A DNA stretch of 19,891 bases. Source: Aquamicrobium sp. Lineage in GTDB: Bacteria; Pseudomonadota; Alphaproteobacteria; Rhizobiales; Rhizobiaceae. The notes beneath the pieces are model-generated. The model had not been told where the DNA came from. It saw only the letters and a list, made by a program, of their open reading frames with translations, and searched no databases. The stretch is taken from NCBI GenBank assembly GCA_014860725.1, contig JACZJD010000093.1, positions 1 to 19,891 on the forward strand, given 5' to 3'. Positions 14,269 through 19,891 of this stretch are shown here, piece by piece. A program made the translations under genes and the position numbers. Position 1 is the first letter of the stretch, and every line of letters starts with the position of its first letter.

Positions 14269-15047
14269 GCTTCGATCTCGGTCTGAAGGACAAGCGAGCG
14301 CTCGTGACGGGCGGGACGAAAGGCATCGGCGCCGCCGTGGTCCATGCGCTGCACGGTGCCGGCGCGCGCGTGGTGACGACCGCGCGCAGCGCGCCGGCCG
14401 GCTCGCAGGATGACGTTCACTACATCGCCGCCGATGTCGCGACCGCCGAGGGCTGTGCGACCGTGGCCGCCGGCGTGCTCGATCGTCTCGGCGGTGTGGA
14501 TGTCATCGTGCATGTGTTGGGTGGGTCGTCCGCACCCGGCGGCGGGTTCGTCGCGCTGGACGATGCGGAATGGGCCAGGGAGCTGGACTGGAATCTCATG
14601 CCGGCCGTGCGCCTCGACCGTGCGCTCCTGCCCGGGATGATCGCGCAGGGGTCGGGCGTGATCGTGCATGTCACCTCGATCCAGAACCGCCTGCCGCTTC
14701 CCGAATCCACAACCGCCTATGCCGCCGCGAAGGCCGCCCTTTCGACCTACAGCAAGAGCATGTCGAAGGAGGTCACGCCGAAGGGTGTCAGGGTAGTGCG
14801 GGTTTCGCCGGGCTGGGTGGAGACGGAGGCGGCGGTTGCAATGGCCGAACGCCTCGCCGAGCAGGCAGGCACCGACTACGAGGGCGGCAAGCGGATCATC
14901 ATGGATTCGCTCGGCGGCATCCCGCTCGGACGACCCGCCAAACCGGCCGAGGTCGCCGATCTGGTCGCCTTCGTCGTCTCCCCGCGCGCGGGCGCGGTGA
15001 CGGGCACGGAGCTCGTCATAGATGGCGGCGCGATACCCACCATCTAA
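14265..15047 (+). CDS. Classical short-chain dehydrogenase/reductase
   Basis: A 260-residue classical SDR with the cofactor motif TGGTKGIG at 15-22 and catalytic S138, Y152 and K156 (YAAAK). The C-terminus has the usual [14 protein letters not shown]. An N-terminal arginine-bearing beta2 region (TTARSAP) and a D57 in AADVA suggest NADP(H) preference, but this is only a hint. The VLGGSSAP segment at 84-91 replaces the common NNAG. The start overlaps the NTF2-like gene stop. It probably reduces or oxidises a small carbonyl or alcohol under HxlR control. The substrate is unknown. Confidence 0.92.
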   Translation: MSFDLGLKDKRALVTGGTKGIGAAVVHALHGAGARVVTTARSAPAGSQDDVHYIAADVATAEGCATVAAGVLDRLGGVDVIVHVLGGSSAPGGGFVALDDAEWARELDWNLMPAVRLDRALLPGMIAQGSGVIVHVTSIQNRLPLPESTTAYAAAKAALSTYSKSMSKEVTPKGVRVVRVSPGWVETEAAVAMAERLAEQAGTDYEGGKRIIMDSLGGIPLGRPAKPAEVADLVAFVVSPRAGAVTGTELVIDGGAIPTI

Positions 15048-15491
15048 CGGGATAGAACCGGCAAACCTCTGCGGTTTCGGTAAGCTCCGGGCAATTTTCC
15101 GGCGTCACTTAGAAGGACTATAGCGTAGACATAGTTCTGCGTTTCACCGGCTTTGGTCCCCTCAACTATTAGGGCGTATTGTGAGAGGATACATTTCACG
15201 CGTGCGGGAAGGAACGTTTCTCATAGATGCGATCACCAGTGATGCACCTGTAGCAGGCTTCAATCTAGGATTTGGCGAAGATAGAATCTCAAACACGCTC
15301 CGGCCTTGTTAGCTTCGAGGTGGTTCACTTGGACTGCATATCGATTTTTGCGGCGCGGCAACGAACGTGTTACGGATGCTTTGCCCTGAGTATAGGCGAT
15401 TGTTACGCAATTCCGGGTGCAAAGCCGCTTCGCTCTTTTTCTGGAATCGCTCCAGAACGGTCATGTGGCCAGCAGCTTTTCGGCGGTACAA
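15048..15491. other. Gene-poor gap downstream of the SDR gene
   Basis: These 444 bases are AT-richer than the flanking genes. No frame is convincing; a GTG-started frame near 15181-15309 has 42 codons and no ribosome-binding site. A hairpin ten bases after the SDR stop (ACCG gc AAACC tctgc GGTTT CGGT, 15057-15081) lacks a T run but may mark the end of the SDR transcript. A stretch at 15178-15199 resembles half of a lac operator, probably by chance. No promoter for the transglutaminase gene could be fixed. Confidence 0.5.
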
Positions 15492-16349
15492 ATGAAATTG
15501 GCGATCCACCACAGGACAACCTACCGTTACTCACGCTCTGTCGTGCTTCAGCCACACCGCATAATGATGCGGCCGCGTGGGAGCCATGAAATCGCCCTGC
15601 TGTCGAGTTCGCTGTCTTGCACGCCCGTCGCGGAACTCGAGTGGACGCAGGACGTCTTCGGCAACCTGATCGCCACCGGCATCTTCTCGGAGCCAACCGA
15701 CGAACTGGTTATTACAAGCGAATTCACGGTCGAGCAGTCGGCGGTAGCGTGGCCGGTGTTCCGGATCGCACCCCAAGCGCATTCCTTCCCGTTCATCTAT
15801 TCCCCCGACGATATCGCCGATCTGGGCACGCTTCGCGTTCCGGAACATAACGATCCGGAGGGACGGATGGGCGCATGGGCGCGGGCCTTTGTCAGCGGTA
15901 CGACAACCGACACTCTTTCACTATTGAAAGACCTCAATGCCGGCATCCTTGGCTCCGTGGCTTATCGCGTCCGTGACGAGGAAGGAACGCAGACGCCGCT
16001 GGAGACGCTGGTGCTGGCGAGCGGCTCGTGCCGCGATATCGCCGCGCTGTTCATCGAGGCGGTCCGCCATCTCGGTATCGGAGCCCGCGCCGTCTCGGGC
16101 TACCTGTTCGATGTGCAGCAAAGTGCCGACGACCCCGGATCGACCCATGCCTGGGCGGAGGCCTACCTCCCCGGCGCGGGATGGATCGCCTTCGATCCGA
16201 CGCATCGCCGCCTGGGTGGCGCCAACCTTATCCCGGTGGCGGTCGCTCGCAGCAATCGCCAGATCATGCCGGTCGTCGGCGGCTATGTCGGCACTTCGCA
16301 GGATTTAATCGCCATGGACGTCAAGGTGAGCGTCGCGCCGCAGGTATAG
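15492..16349 (+). CDS. Transglutaminase-like cysteine protease-fold protein
   Basis: A 285-residue protein with two parts. Residues 1-85 begin MKLAIHHRTTYRYS and match the bacterial transglutaminase N-terminal beta-domain. Residues about 130-240 form the transglutaminase core with an intact triad: C180 in SGSCRD, H219 in THAWAE, and D235 in FDPT. The start at 15492 is where homologues begin; a frame from 15417 adds 25 unrelated residues. No clear ribosome-binding site is seen. In other bacteria such genes often neighbour ATP-grasp and alpha-E-domain genes and are suspected in peptide or amide-bond chemistry. None of those partners is here, so this copy stands alone. It has no signal peptide and is likely cytoplasmic. 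Confidence 0.88.
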   Translation: MKLAIHHRTTYRYSRSVVLQPHRIMMRPRGSHEIALLSSSLSCTPVAELEWTQDVFGNLIATGIFSEPTDELVITSEFTVEQSAVAWPVFRIAPQAHSFPFIYSPDDIADLGTLRVPEHNDPEGRMGAWARAFVSGTTTDTLSLLKDLNAGILGSVAYRVRDEEGTQTPLETLVLASGSCRDIAALFIEAVRHLGIGARAVSGYLFDVQQSADDPGSTHAWAEAYLPGAGWIAFDPTHRRLGGANLIPVAVARSNRQIMPVVGGYVGTSQDLIAMDVKVSVAPQV

Positions 16350-16530
16350 CCGGCCGCATCCCACAACGCATCGCGACTCAGGGTCGAAGTTGCGAACGGA
16401 CTTACCGTGGTCGATCCGCCGCACGGCTTCTGGCGGCAATTCCGACCGCCGCGACATCGATATGCTGACCGTTAGCGAATTTCGGGCGCGGAGGTAGGCT
16501 TTTCCCGTCGCTGAAACGGTCGCAGCCCGC

Positions 16531-16734
16531 CTAATGTACCGTCCCGCGATCGTCGGCAGGATGCACGCGGTTCAGGATACGCATTATCTCTTCGGCGTCG
16601 GCAATCTGCATGCCGGTTGTCTGGCGGCTGCCAACTTCCGCCGGGTGGCCGGTGAAGGCGTCGAAGACGGTCCACGTCCCATTCTTCTCGAGGCGCCGCT
16701 CGTAGCGGCTGGTGACGGGCTGCGAAGCGTTCAT
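16531..16734 (-). CDS. Small conserved protein of unknown function (paralogue of the gene at 19321-19581)
   Basis: A 67-residue soluble protein. The ATG at 16734 has AAAGG seven bases upstream; a longer reading from 16749 lacks support. Its core WTVFDAFTGHPAE...TTGMQIADAEEIMRILNR aligns without gaps with the small protein at 19321-19581. By my count 20 of 47 positions are identical, including W-T-V, F-x-G-x-P-A, T-T-G and L-N-R. This indicates a duplicated family. It is last in a leftward group of four small genes. The function is unknown. The pattern of strand, glycine turn and C-terminal helix suggests a compact alpha/beta fold, but no family name is claimed. Confidence 0.75.
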   Translation of the reverse strand: MNASQPVTSRYERRLEKNGTWTVFDAFTGHPAEVGSRQTTGMQIADAEEIMRILNRVHPADDRGTVH

Positions 16735-16791
16735 GGCTATACCTTTCAATGCTTTTGTGGGTGCGCACCGGGGCCGGGTGTCTAATCCGGA

Positions 16792-17040
16792 TCACGGCCT
16801 GCCGGTACGTTCCTCGCGCAAGGCCTTGCTGGCGCTGTTCTGATCCTCGCCGTCGTCGGCGCGGTTGAGCGTTACGGTGCAACGGATGAGAAAATTCCAG
16901 TCGGGTCCGTGCTCTATGATGAGGTGCAGGTCGGATATCTCTTCGAAATAATGCTCGACGCTTTGCGCACCCTCGGCCCCCCGGTACTCGATCACGGCCT
17001 TCCAGCGCTTTTCTCCGTGCAGCGTGACGATATTGCTCAT
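16792..17040 (-). CDS. Small conserved hypothetical protein
   Basis: An 82-residue soluble protein from the ATG at 17040; a start at 17052 would add four residues, and neither has a clear ribosome-binding site. The first 60 residues alternate strand-like segments (KRWKAVIEYRG, SVEHYFEEISDLHLIIEHG, DWNFLIRCTVTLNR), suggesting a compact beta-rich domain. The last 20 residues are charged and probably disordered. No family is recognised beyond a general impression of a rhizobial conserved hypothetical. Short gaps on both sides place it in the same leftward transcription unit as the 37-residue membrane peptide and the 67-residue protein. Confidence 0.65.
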   Translation of the reverse strand: MSNIVTLHGEKRWKAVIEYRGAEGAQSVEHYFEEISDLHLIIEHGPDWNFLIRCTVTLNRADDGEDQNSASKALREERTGRP

Positions 17041-17068
17041 CGGGCTGTCCATACCGGCAGGGACAAGG

Positions 17069-17182
17069 CTAGATCGTAATGCTGGTCAGTACGACGAAAA
17101 GCAGCGTACCCAGGACGCCCACAGCCAGGAGGAGCAGCGGCCATATCATCGGGTTGGCGTTCAGCCGGGCAAGATATTGCAT
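17069..17182 (-). CDS. 37-residue single-pass membrane peptide
   Basis: A very short gene with a well placed ribosome-binding site (AAGGA, seven bases before the ATG). The product has a polar N-terminus (MQYLARLNANP) and one hydrophobic segment from about residue 12 to 35, rich in Leu and Val. With the positive charge at the N-terminus, the N-end should be cytoplasmic. It lies between two other small leftward genes with gaps of 28 and 29 bases, consistent with one operon. Function is unknown. Small hydrophobic peptides of this kind can be membrane-complex subunits, stress peptides or toxins; there is no evidence here for any of these. Confidence 0.6.
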   Translation of the reverse strand: MQYLARLNANPMIWPLLLLAVGVLGTLLFVVLTSITI

Positions 17183-17211
17183 GGGATGTTCCTTGGACGA
17201 GGAGGGAAAGA

Positions 17212-17511
17212 TCAATGAGAAACGGTCTCGCCGTCGATTTCCCACCTGTGCAATGTGTTGCCGATGAACTGGTCCATTTTCTGGATCGGTATGCTCAGCC
17301 TGAAAGCTCCGTCGGCCATAAACGCGGCCAGAAGCTCCTCTTCGCCGATCAGTCCATACCGGAATTCCCTGACGAGCAGGGCCGCCACCCGTTCGGCGGC
17401 AAGGCTGGTCGAGGCGATGCGGTTCTTCGCGCAGACGCTGGCATGCACGCGCATGATCATGTTCATGTCGGCTGATGTCAGATGCGACCGATGTTGCTGG
17501 CTGGAGGACAT
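17212..17511 (-). CDS. Conserved hypothetical protein, 99 residues
   Basis: A soluble, mostly helical protein preceded by a strong ribosome-binding site (AAAGGAGG, five bases from the ATG). Residues 15-60 form charged amphipathic helices (MNMIMRVHASVCAKN, SLAAERVAALLVREF). The C-terminal half ends in a short IPIQKMDQFIGNTLHRWEID segment. I do not recognise the family. It is the first gene of the leftward group of four small genes and is divergent from the membrane-anchored protein starting at 17735. The 223-base gap between them probably holds both promoters, though no strong hexamers were fixed. Confidence 0.7.
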   Translation of the reverse strand: MSSSQQHRSHLTSADMNMIMRVHASVCAKNRIASTSLAAERVAALLVREFRYGLIGEEELLAAFMADGAFRLSIPIQKMDQFIGNTLHRWEIDGETVSH

Positions 17512-17734
17512 GGCGTCCTCCTTTCATGGTTGGGGCAAGGGCACGACGGCCGCCCTCAACCGGCAGCGCCCTGAATGAAGCTGCCGACGTTTCGACCTTA
17601 TCAGTAGAAGGCGGGCGTCGCGAGGATAATCGCGGCCGAGTAACGATTTATGTCCTGCCGTATCGGTTTCGTGTTAACGTGGTTTTCTCGCGCGCAATCG
17701 GGCGCGCTTGTCCAGACCAGAATTGGACATCATC

Positions 17735-18082
17735 ATGAAAACTCCCATATGGCTGTCGCCTGCACTCTATGGTGCGGGTGCAGGAGCAATTGCCCTGGCA
17801 ATCGTCGGCTTCACCTGGGGCGGGTGGGTGACTGGCGCCAGCGCTCGCAAGATGGCGGACGATGCTTCCAGCGTTGCCGTCGCCGCAAGCCTGACGCCCT
17901 ACTGCCTAGAACGCGCACGCGTCGATCCCAGATCGGCAGAGTTGATGGCAGAACTAAAGGCCGCCAACGGCTTCAACCGCAGGGGCATCGTCGAGAAGGC
18001 CGGTTGGGCGACACCGCTCGGCTCTGATCAGCCGGTTCGCGCACTGGCTCAATCCTGCGAACAGGCTCTGGCCACATCCTGA
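17735..18082 (+). CDS. Membrane-anchored small protein with two periplasmic cysteines
   Basis: A 115-residue protein with one hydrophobic segment (residues about 9-33, containing GAGAGAIALAIVGFTWGGW) and a C-terminal soluble part. The latter carries two cysteines, C57 in TPYCLER and C108 in QSCEQAL. If the soluble part is periplasmic, they could form a disulfide bond. The WGGWVTG...ARKMADD pattern and the later VEKAGWATPLGSD resemble a family of unknown function that I associate with rhizobia. I start at the ATG at 17735; an upstream frame start at 17708 would add nine polar residues. It is the only rightward gene among leftward small genes. Its function is unknown. Confidence 0.72.
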   Translation: MKTPIWLSPALYGAGAGAIALAIVGFTWGGWVTGASARKMADDASSVAVAASLTPYCLERARVDPRSAELMAELKAANGFNRRGIVEKAGWATPLGSDQPVRALAQSCEQALATS

Positions 18083-18108
18083 TATCAGGAAAGCAGTCTG
18101 CGTTGGCC

Positions 18109-18192
18109 ATGTGGTTCTGGCTTGCGGTTTCGGCCATCCTTGCGTTTTGCTTGGCGGTGGTGCTTGCTGGTTGGCCTTCCGCCAACCCGTGA
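18109..18192 (+). CDS. Possible 27-residue membrane peptide
   Basis: An ATG at 18109 opens a 27-codon frame whose product is almost entirely hydrophobic (MWFWLAVSAILAF, then CLAVVLAGWPSANP), fitting one membrane helix. It starts 26 bases after the stop of the membrane-anchored protein and runs the same way. The AGGAAA at 18087 is too far to be a good ribosome-binding site. The last codons coincide with a perfect 7-base hairpin. It could be a small coupled membrane protein or only a chance frame; confidence is low. Confidence 0.3.
   Translation: MWFWLAVSAILAFCLAVVLAGWPSANP
18169..18187. repeat. Perfect hairpin in a convergent intergenic region
   Basis: GGTTGGC-CTTCC-GCCAACC is a 7-base perfect stem with a 5-base loop. 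It lies between the rightward membrane-anchored gene and the leftward 81-residue gene. No T run follows on either strand, so it is not a classic terminator, but it could mark 3' ends of both transcripts. CCGTGAAACTG is repeated just after it (near 18187 and 18202). Confidence 0.4.
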
Positions 18193-18254
18193 AACTGACG
18201 CCGTGAAACTGGCAAAGCGCATCGGTCCCGGCAACCAGCCGGAACGCCTTGTTG

Positions 18255-18500
18255 TCAGGAGGTTGAAGCGGAGCGCCGGCTTGCCGCTCTGGTTCGCACA
18301 GGTCTGGAAGGCGCCGCGAGCGCGGCAAGTTTCGCTTCGTTTTCCAGCCGTGCCTGGCGCAGTCTTGCGGTCTTTGCCTCCCGGCGGACGGCTTCATCGC
18401 CAATGAGCGCGCGTGCCGCGTGATTGGTGATGTCGGCCTTGGTCTCCGCTTTGGAAGGCCGGGGTTTGAACAGGCCCTGCTCGTCGACGGCGCGGCTCAT
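18255..18500 (-). CDS. Small basic conserved hypothetical protein
   Basis: An 81-residue, charged protein with AAGGAG nine bases before its ATG. The N-terminus (GLFKPRPSKAETKADITNHAARALI) is followed by an Arg/Lys/Glu/Ala-rich stretch predicted to be one long helix (RREAKTARLRQARLENEAKLAAL), then a basic, Ser/Arg-rich tail. The pattern recalls small rhizobial proteins of unknown function. Its start is only 30 bases beyond the strong csp terminator, so it either has its own promoter near 18554-18618 or is expressed by read-through. No membrane segment or catalytic motif is visible. Confidence 0.65.
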   Translation of the reverse strand: MSRAVDEQGLFKPRPSKAETKADITNHAARALIGDEAVRREAKTARLRQARLENEAKLAALAAPSRPVRTRAASRRSASTS

Positions 18501-18529
18501 GGCTGCTTGCTCCTTCCGGTCTGAAAAGC

Positions 18530-18553
18530 AAAAAAGGCCGGGCGAACCCGGCC
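18530..18553 (-). terminator. Rho-independent terminator of the cold-shock gene
   Basis: On the minus strand a perfect 7-base GC stem (GGCCGGG/CCCGGCC, 18536-18553) closes a 4-base TTCG loop and is followed directly by six T residues. It lies about 65 bases beyond the csp stop codon. This is the clearest intrinsic terminator in the window. Confidence 0.9.
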
Positions 18554-18618
18554 TCTCCTATGCGTCTCGATGATCAGTGCCAGTACATCCGTGGTCAAGG
18601 ATCAGAAACGCGGTTCCG

Positions 18619-18828
18619 TTACGCGGCCTGAAGGTTCTCGGCGGCGCTCTTGCCGTTGCGGTTGTCCTTCACGACATCGAAGCTCAGCTTCTGGCCTTCT
18701 GCGATAGAAGGCAGGCCGGCACGCTCGACGGCGCTGATATGGACGAACACATCGGTGCTTCCGTCGTCCGGCTGAATGAAGCCAAAGCCCTTGGTCGAAT
18801 TGAAGAACTTTACTGTTCCAGTGGTCAT
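18619..18828 (-). CDS. cspA: Cold-shock domain protein (CspA family)
   Basis: A 69-residue protein consisting of one cold-shock domain. RNP1 is KGFGFI at 13-18 and RNP2 is VFVHI at 27-31, both intact, with the family's usual start [10 protein letters not shown]. It binds single-stranded RNA/DNA and acts as an RNA chaperone. AAAGGAAA precedes the ATG at good distance. A candidate promoter about 135 bases upstream would give a long 5' untranslated region, as is usual for cspA genes with cold-responsive translation. A strong intrinsic terminator follows. It appears monocistronic. Whether this copy is cold-induced or constitutive cannot be told from sequence. Confidence 0.96.
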   Translation of the reverse strand: MTTGTVKFFNSTKGFGFIQPDDGSTDVFVHISAVERAGLPSIAEGQKLSFDVVKDNRNGKSAAENLQAA

Positions 18829-18997
18829 GACGATTTCCTTTCAAAAATCATGGCAGATTGTTCGCCGTGCAGGATGCACAACGCGACGGTTCTGATCGAT
18901 TTGAGAGAGGAAGATCGCTGAAGGCGTAAAGCCGGAAACAAAGTTCGACAAGCAAGATCGATAAACTTGATATAGGCGACAACAGTGTTCGAAACAA
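18829..18997 (-). promoter_or_regulatory. Candidate csp promoter and long 5' untranslated leader
   Basis: On the minus strand TTGTTT (complement of 18992-18997) and TATATC (complement of 18969-18974) are spaced by 17 bases, giving a start near 18962 and a leader of about 134 bases. The leader has no plausible ORF. Long structured leaders are typical of cspA-type mRNAs. The hexamers match the consensus only partly, so the promoter is tentative. Confidence 0.4.
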
Positions 18998-19058
18998 GGC
19001 CGCGTGGGAATAAGCACATGAGCCCCGGATCGGTATTTGGCGGGCTGGAGATTTGCCA

Positions 19059-19319
19059 TCAACGCAGATCGGCAGGGCCGATGCGATAGATGGTGTTTTG
19101 CCGGCCGCGATAGATGCGAACTGCCGCTTCATGAATCTGCAAGCGGGCAGCATCGAAAGCCGCCAGACAATCTTCTTCCGTGATGGGGCTGATATCAATC
19201 CGAAGCGCGGCCGTTTCCACCAGGAAGGGGACCTCGAACATGCCATCATAGGCGGTGAACAGGACGCCCTGCCTGTCGTCATCGAAGGTGCGGCTGCGGT
19301 TCGGGAAGATAAGCGACAC
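19059..19319 (-). CDS. DUF1488-family small protein
   Basis: An 86-residue protein whose start SLIFPNRSRTFDD, then GVLFTAYDGMFEVPFLVE, matches the DUF1488 pattern (F-P-N-x-S-R-x-[FY]-D followed by a YDG and a strand-rich segment). It ends in a helix containing CLAAFDAARLQIHEAAVRIYRG. The start is GTG at 19319, one base after the stop of the upstream small gene, so it is probably translated by coupling; no separate ribosome-binding site is seen. A longer reading from 19397 overlaps that upstream gene and adds unrelated residues. The family's function is unknown. The strand and position suggest an operon with the small gene upstream. Confidence 0.78.
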   Translation of the reverse strand: MSLIFPNRSRTFDDDRQGVLFTAYDGMFEVPFLVETAALRIDISPITEEDCLAAFDAARLQIHEAAVRIYRGRQNTIYRIGPADLR

Positions 19320-19320
19320 G

Positions 19321-19581
19321 TCAGATGATCGTCGCTGTCCTGGTGAAGGATGCGGCGCGCTCCGGGGCGAAACAGCCGGATTCCCGTCTATCGTCACGCC
19401 TGTTGAGCGATATCATCATGTCCGTCGCCTCGGCACGGTTCAGGCCCGTCGTTGCACCGGCATCCGGATCCGCCGGAATTCCGGAAAAAACATGATAGAC
19501 GGTCCAGCTCCGGTCAGCTTCGATGCGCCGGCCGTATTGATGGTCACTGCCGTCACGGATTTTATTGATGGTCAAAAGCAT
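19321..19581 (-). CDS. Small protein paralogous to the gene at 16531-16734
   Basis: An 86-residue protein from the ATG at 19581, which has GAGAG seven bases upstream. Residues 15-61 align without gaps with the 67-residue protein 2.8 kb away: SWTVYHVFSGIPAD, TTGLNRAEATDMM and SLNR are shared or conservatively replaced. It carries an extra basic C-terminal tail of about 25 residues. Its stop is one base before the DUF1488 GTG, suggesting co-translation. Function is unknown. A longer reading from 19653 adds 24 residues without support. Confidence 0.7.
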   Translation of the reverse strand: MLLTINKIRDGSDHQYGRRIEADRSWTVYHVFSGIPADPDAGATTGLNRAEATDMMISLNRRDDRRESGCFAPERAASFTRTATII

Positions 19582-19646
19582 CGGTATTCTCTCAAAGTTA
19601 GTATGAAAATTATCGTTGTTGGCTGCCGCCGGGTCCAAACTCGCAC

Positions 19647-19721
19647 TCACCACAAAAGCCCGGAGAATAGGATGTAGCCCAGCGTCAGGATGGCGGCGAC
19701 GGCGGCAAGCCGTACGAGCAT
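19647..19721 (-). CDS. Possible 24-residue membrane peptide
   Basis: An ATG at 19721 opens a 24-codon frame coding for one hydrophobic helix (MLVRLAAVAAILTLGYIL plus FSGLLW). The same frame is open further upstream (as ELTGPDGHRLNLGDFGG), with no ATG or GTG there, so a longer protein with an unusual start is possible. The frame resembles the C-terminal membrane anchor of a small protein. No ribosome-binding site is clear. Low confidence. Confidence 0.3.
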   Translation of the reverse strand: MLVRLAAVAAILTLGYILFSGLLW

Positions 19722-19792
19722 GCCCCCGAAATCCCCGAGGTTGAGCCGGTGGCCGTCAGGTCCGGTCAGCTCCCGCCTGTTCCGCCCGGAAA

Positions 19793-19891
19793 TCAGTTTC
19801 CACCTGTCCGACGCGGCGCATTGGCGTTCGCCGCAGATTTGACCTGAGCGGAAAACGAGGTCTCAGGCTTGGGCGGAGCCTTTTCCTGCTT
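19793..19891 (-). CDS. C-terminal fragment of an unknown gene (cut by window edge)
   Basis: An open frame enters from the right edge and ends with TGA at 19793-19795. The 32 visible residues (KQEKAPPKPETSFSAQ, VKSAANANAPRRTGGN) are Lys/Pro/Ala-rich and look like a disordered tail. No family can be assigned. Other frames over this stretch are also open in part, so even the frame is uncertain. Confidence 0.35.
   Translation of the reverse strand, partial: KQEKAPPKPETSFSAQVKSAANANAPRRTGGN

Noticed and set aside
15178..15199. Resemblance to the E. coli lac operator (ATTGTGAGAGGATA...TTTCAC)
   Set aside because: Only one half matches well, the second half is shortened and not symmetrical, and no LacI-type regulator or sugar gene is nearby. 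Most likely chance.
15181..15309. GTG-started frame of 42 codons in the gap before the transglutaminase gene
   Set aside because: No ribosome-binding site, no recognisable domain, and an AT-richer non-coding context.
16350..16530. Possible gene or terminator between the transglutaminase gene and the small leftward genes
   Set aside because: No frame with a start signal or family resemblance, and no stem followed by a T run on either strand.
18577..18921. 114-codon plus-strand frame over the cold-shock gene
   Set aside because: It is the mirror of csp and its 5' region; the csp frame has intact RNP motifs, a ribosome-binding site and a terminator.

Overview
This looks like a chromosomal segment from a GC-rich alphaproteobacterium, most likely Hyphomicrobiales/Rhizobiales (Phyllobacteriaceae-like). 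That is an inference from the high GC of the first 13 kb, the many ATGA/GTGA gene overlaps, the LIV-type ABC transporter joined to an acyl-CoA synthetase, and the many very small 'rhizobial' proteins at the right end. No rRNA, tRNA, insertion sequence or CRISPR array was seen.

Left part (1-13.1 kb): two divergent catabolic units around a GntR/FadR-type regulator. Leftwards runs a fully overlapping operon: flavin monooxygenase, bile-acid:sodium-symporter-family carrier, NAD-dependent epimerase/dehydrogenase, and an SDR cut by the window edge. Rightwards runs the regulator, a hairpin, a probable 29-codon leader ORF with an internal 30-bp duplication, and then livG-livH-livM-livK-livF, an acyl-CoA synthetase, an isomerase-type crotonase and an acyl-CoA dehydrogenase. 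The simplest reading is import of an organic acid or lipid-like compound, CoA activation and a first round of beta-oxidation, with the monooxygenase/carrier unit feeding the same regulon. The substrate cannot be read from the sequence. The regulator gene carries a series of TTGTCGGACAA-like sites, one over its own start codon, which suggests autoregulation.

Middle (13.1-16.4 kb): an AT-richer gap with a leftward terminator-like hairpin, then an HxlR regulator divergent from a two-gene unit (NTF2/SnoaL-like protein plus SDR), another gene-poor gap, and a solo transglutaminase-like protease-fold protein with an intact Cys-His-Asp triad.

Right part (16.5-19.9 kb): a run of mostly leftward small genes. 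These are four small proteins including a 37-residue membrane peptide, one rightward membrane-anchored protein, a lysine/arginine-rich 81-residue protein, a cold-shock protein with a candidate promoter about 135 nt upstream and a textbook terminator, a DUF1488-type protein, and a small protein paralogous to one 2.8 kb to its left. The right edge holds a tiny membrane ORF and the C-terminus of another gene. Most of these are lineage-restricted proteins of unknown function.
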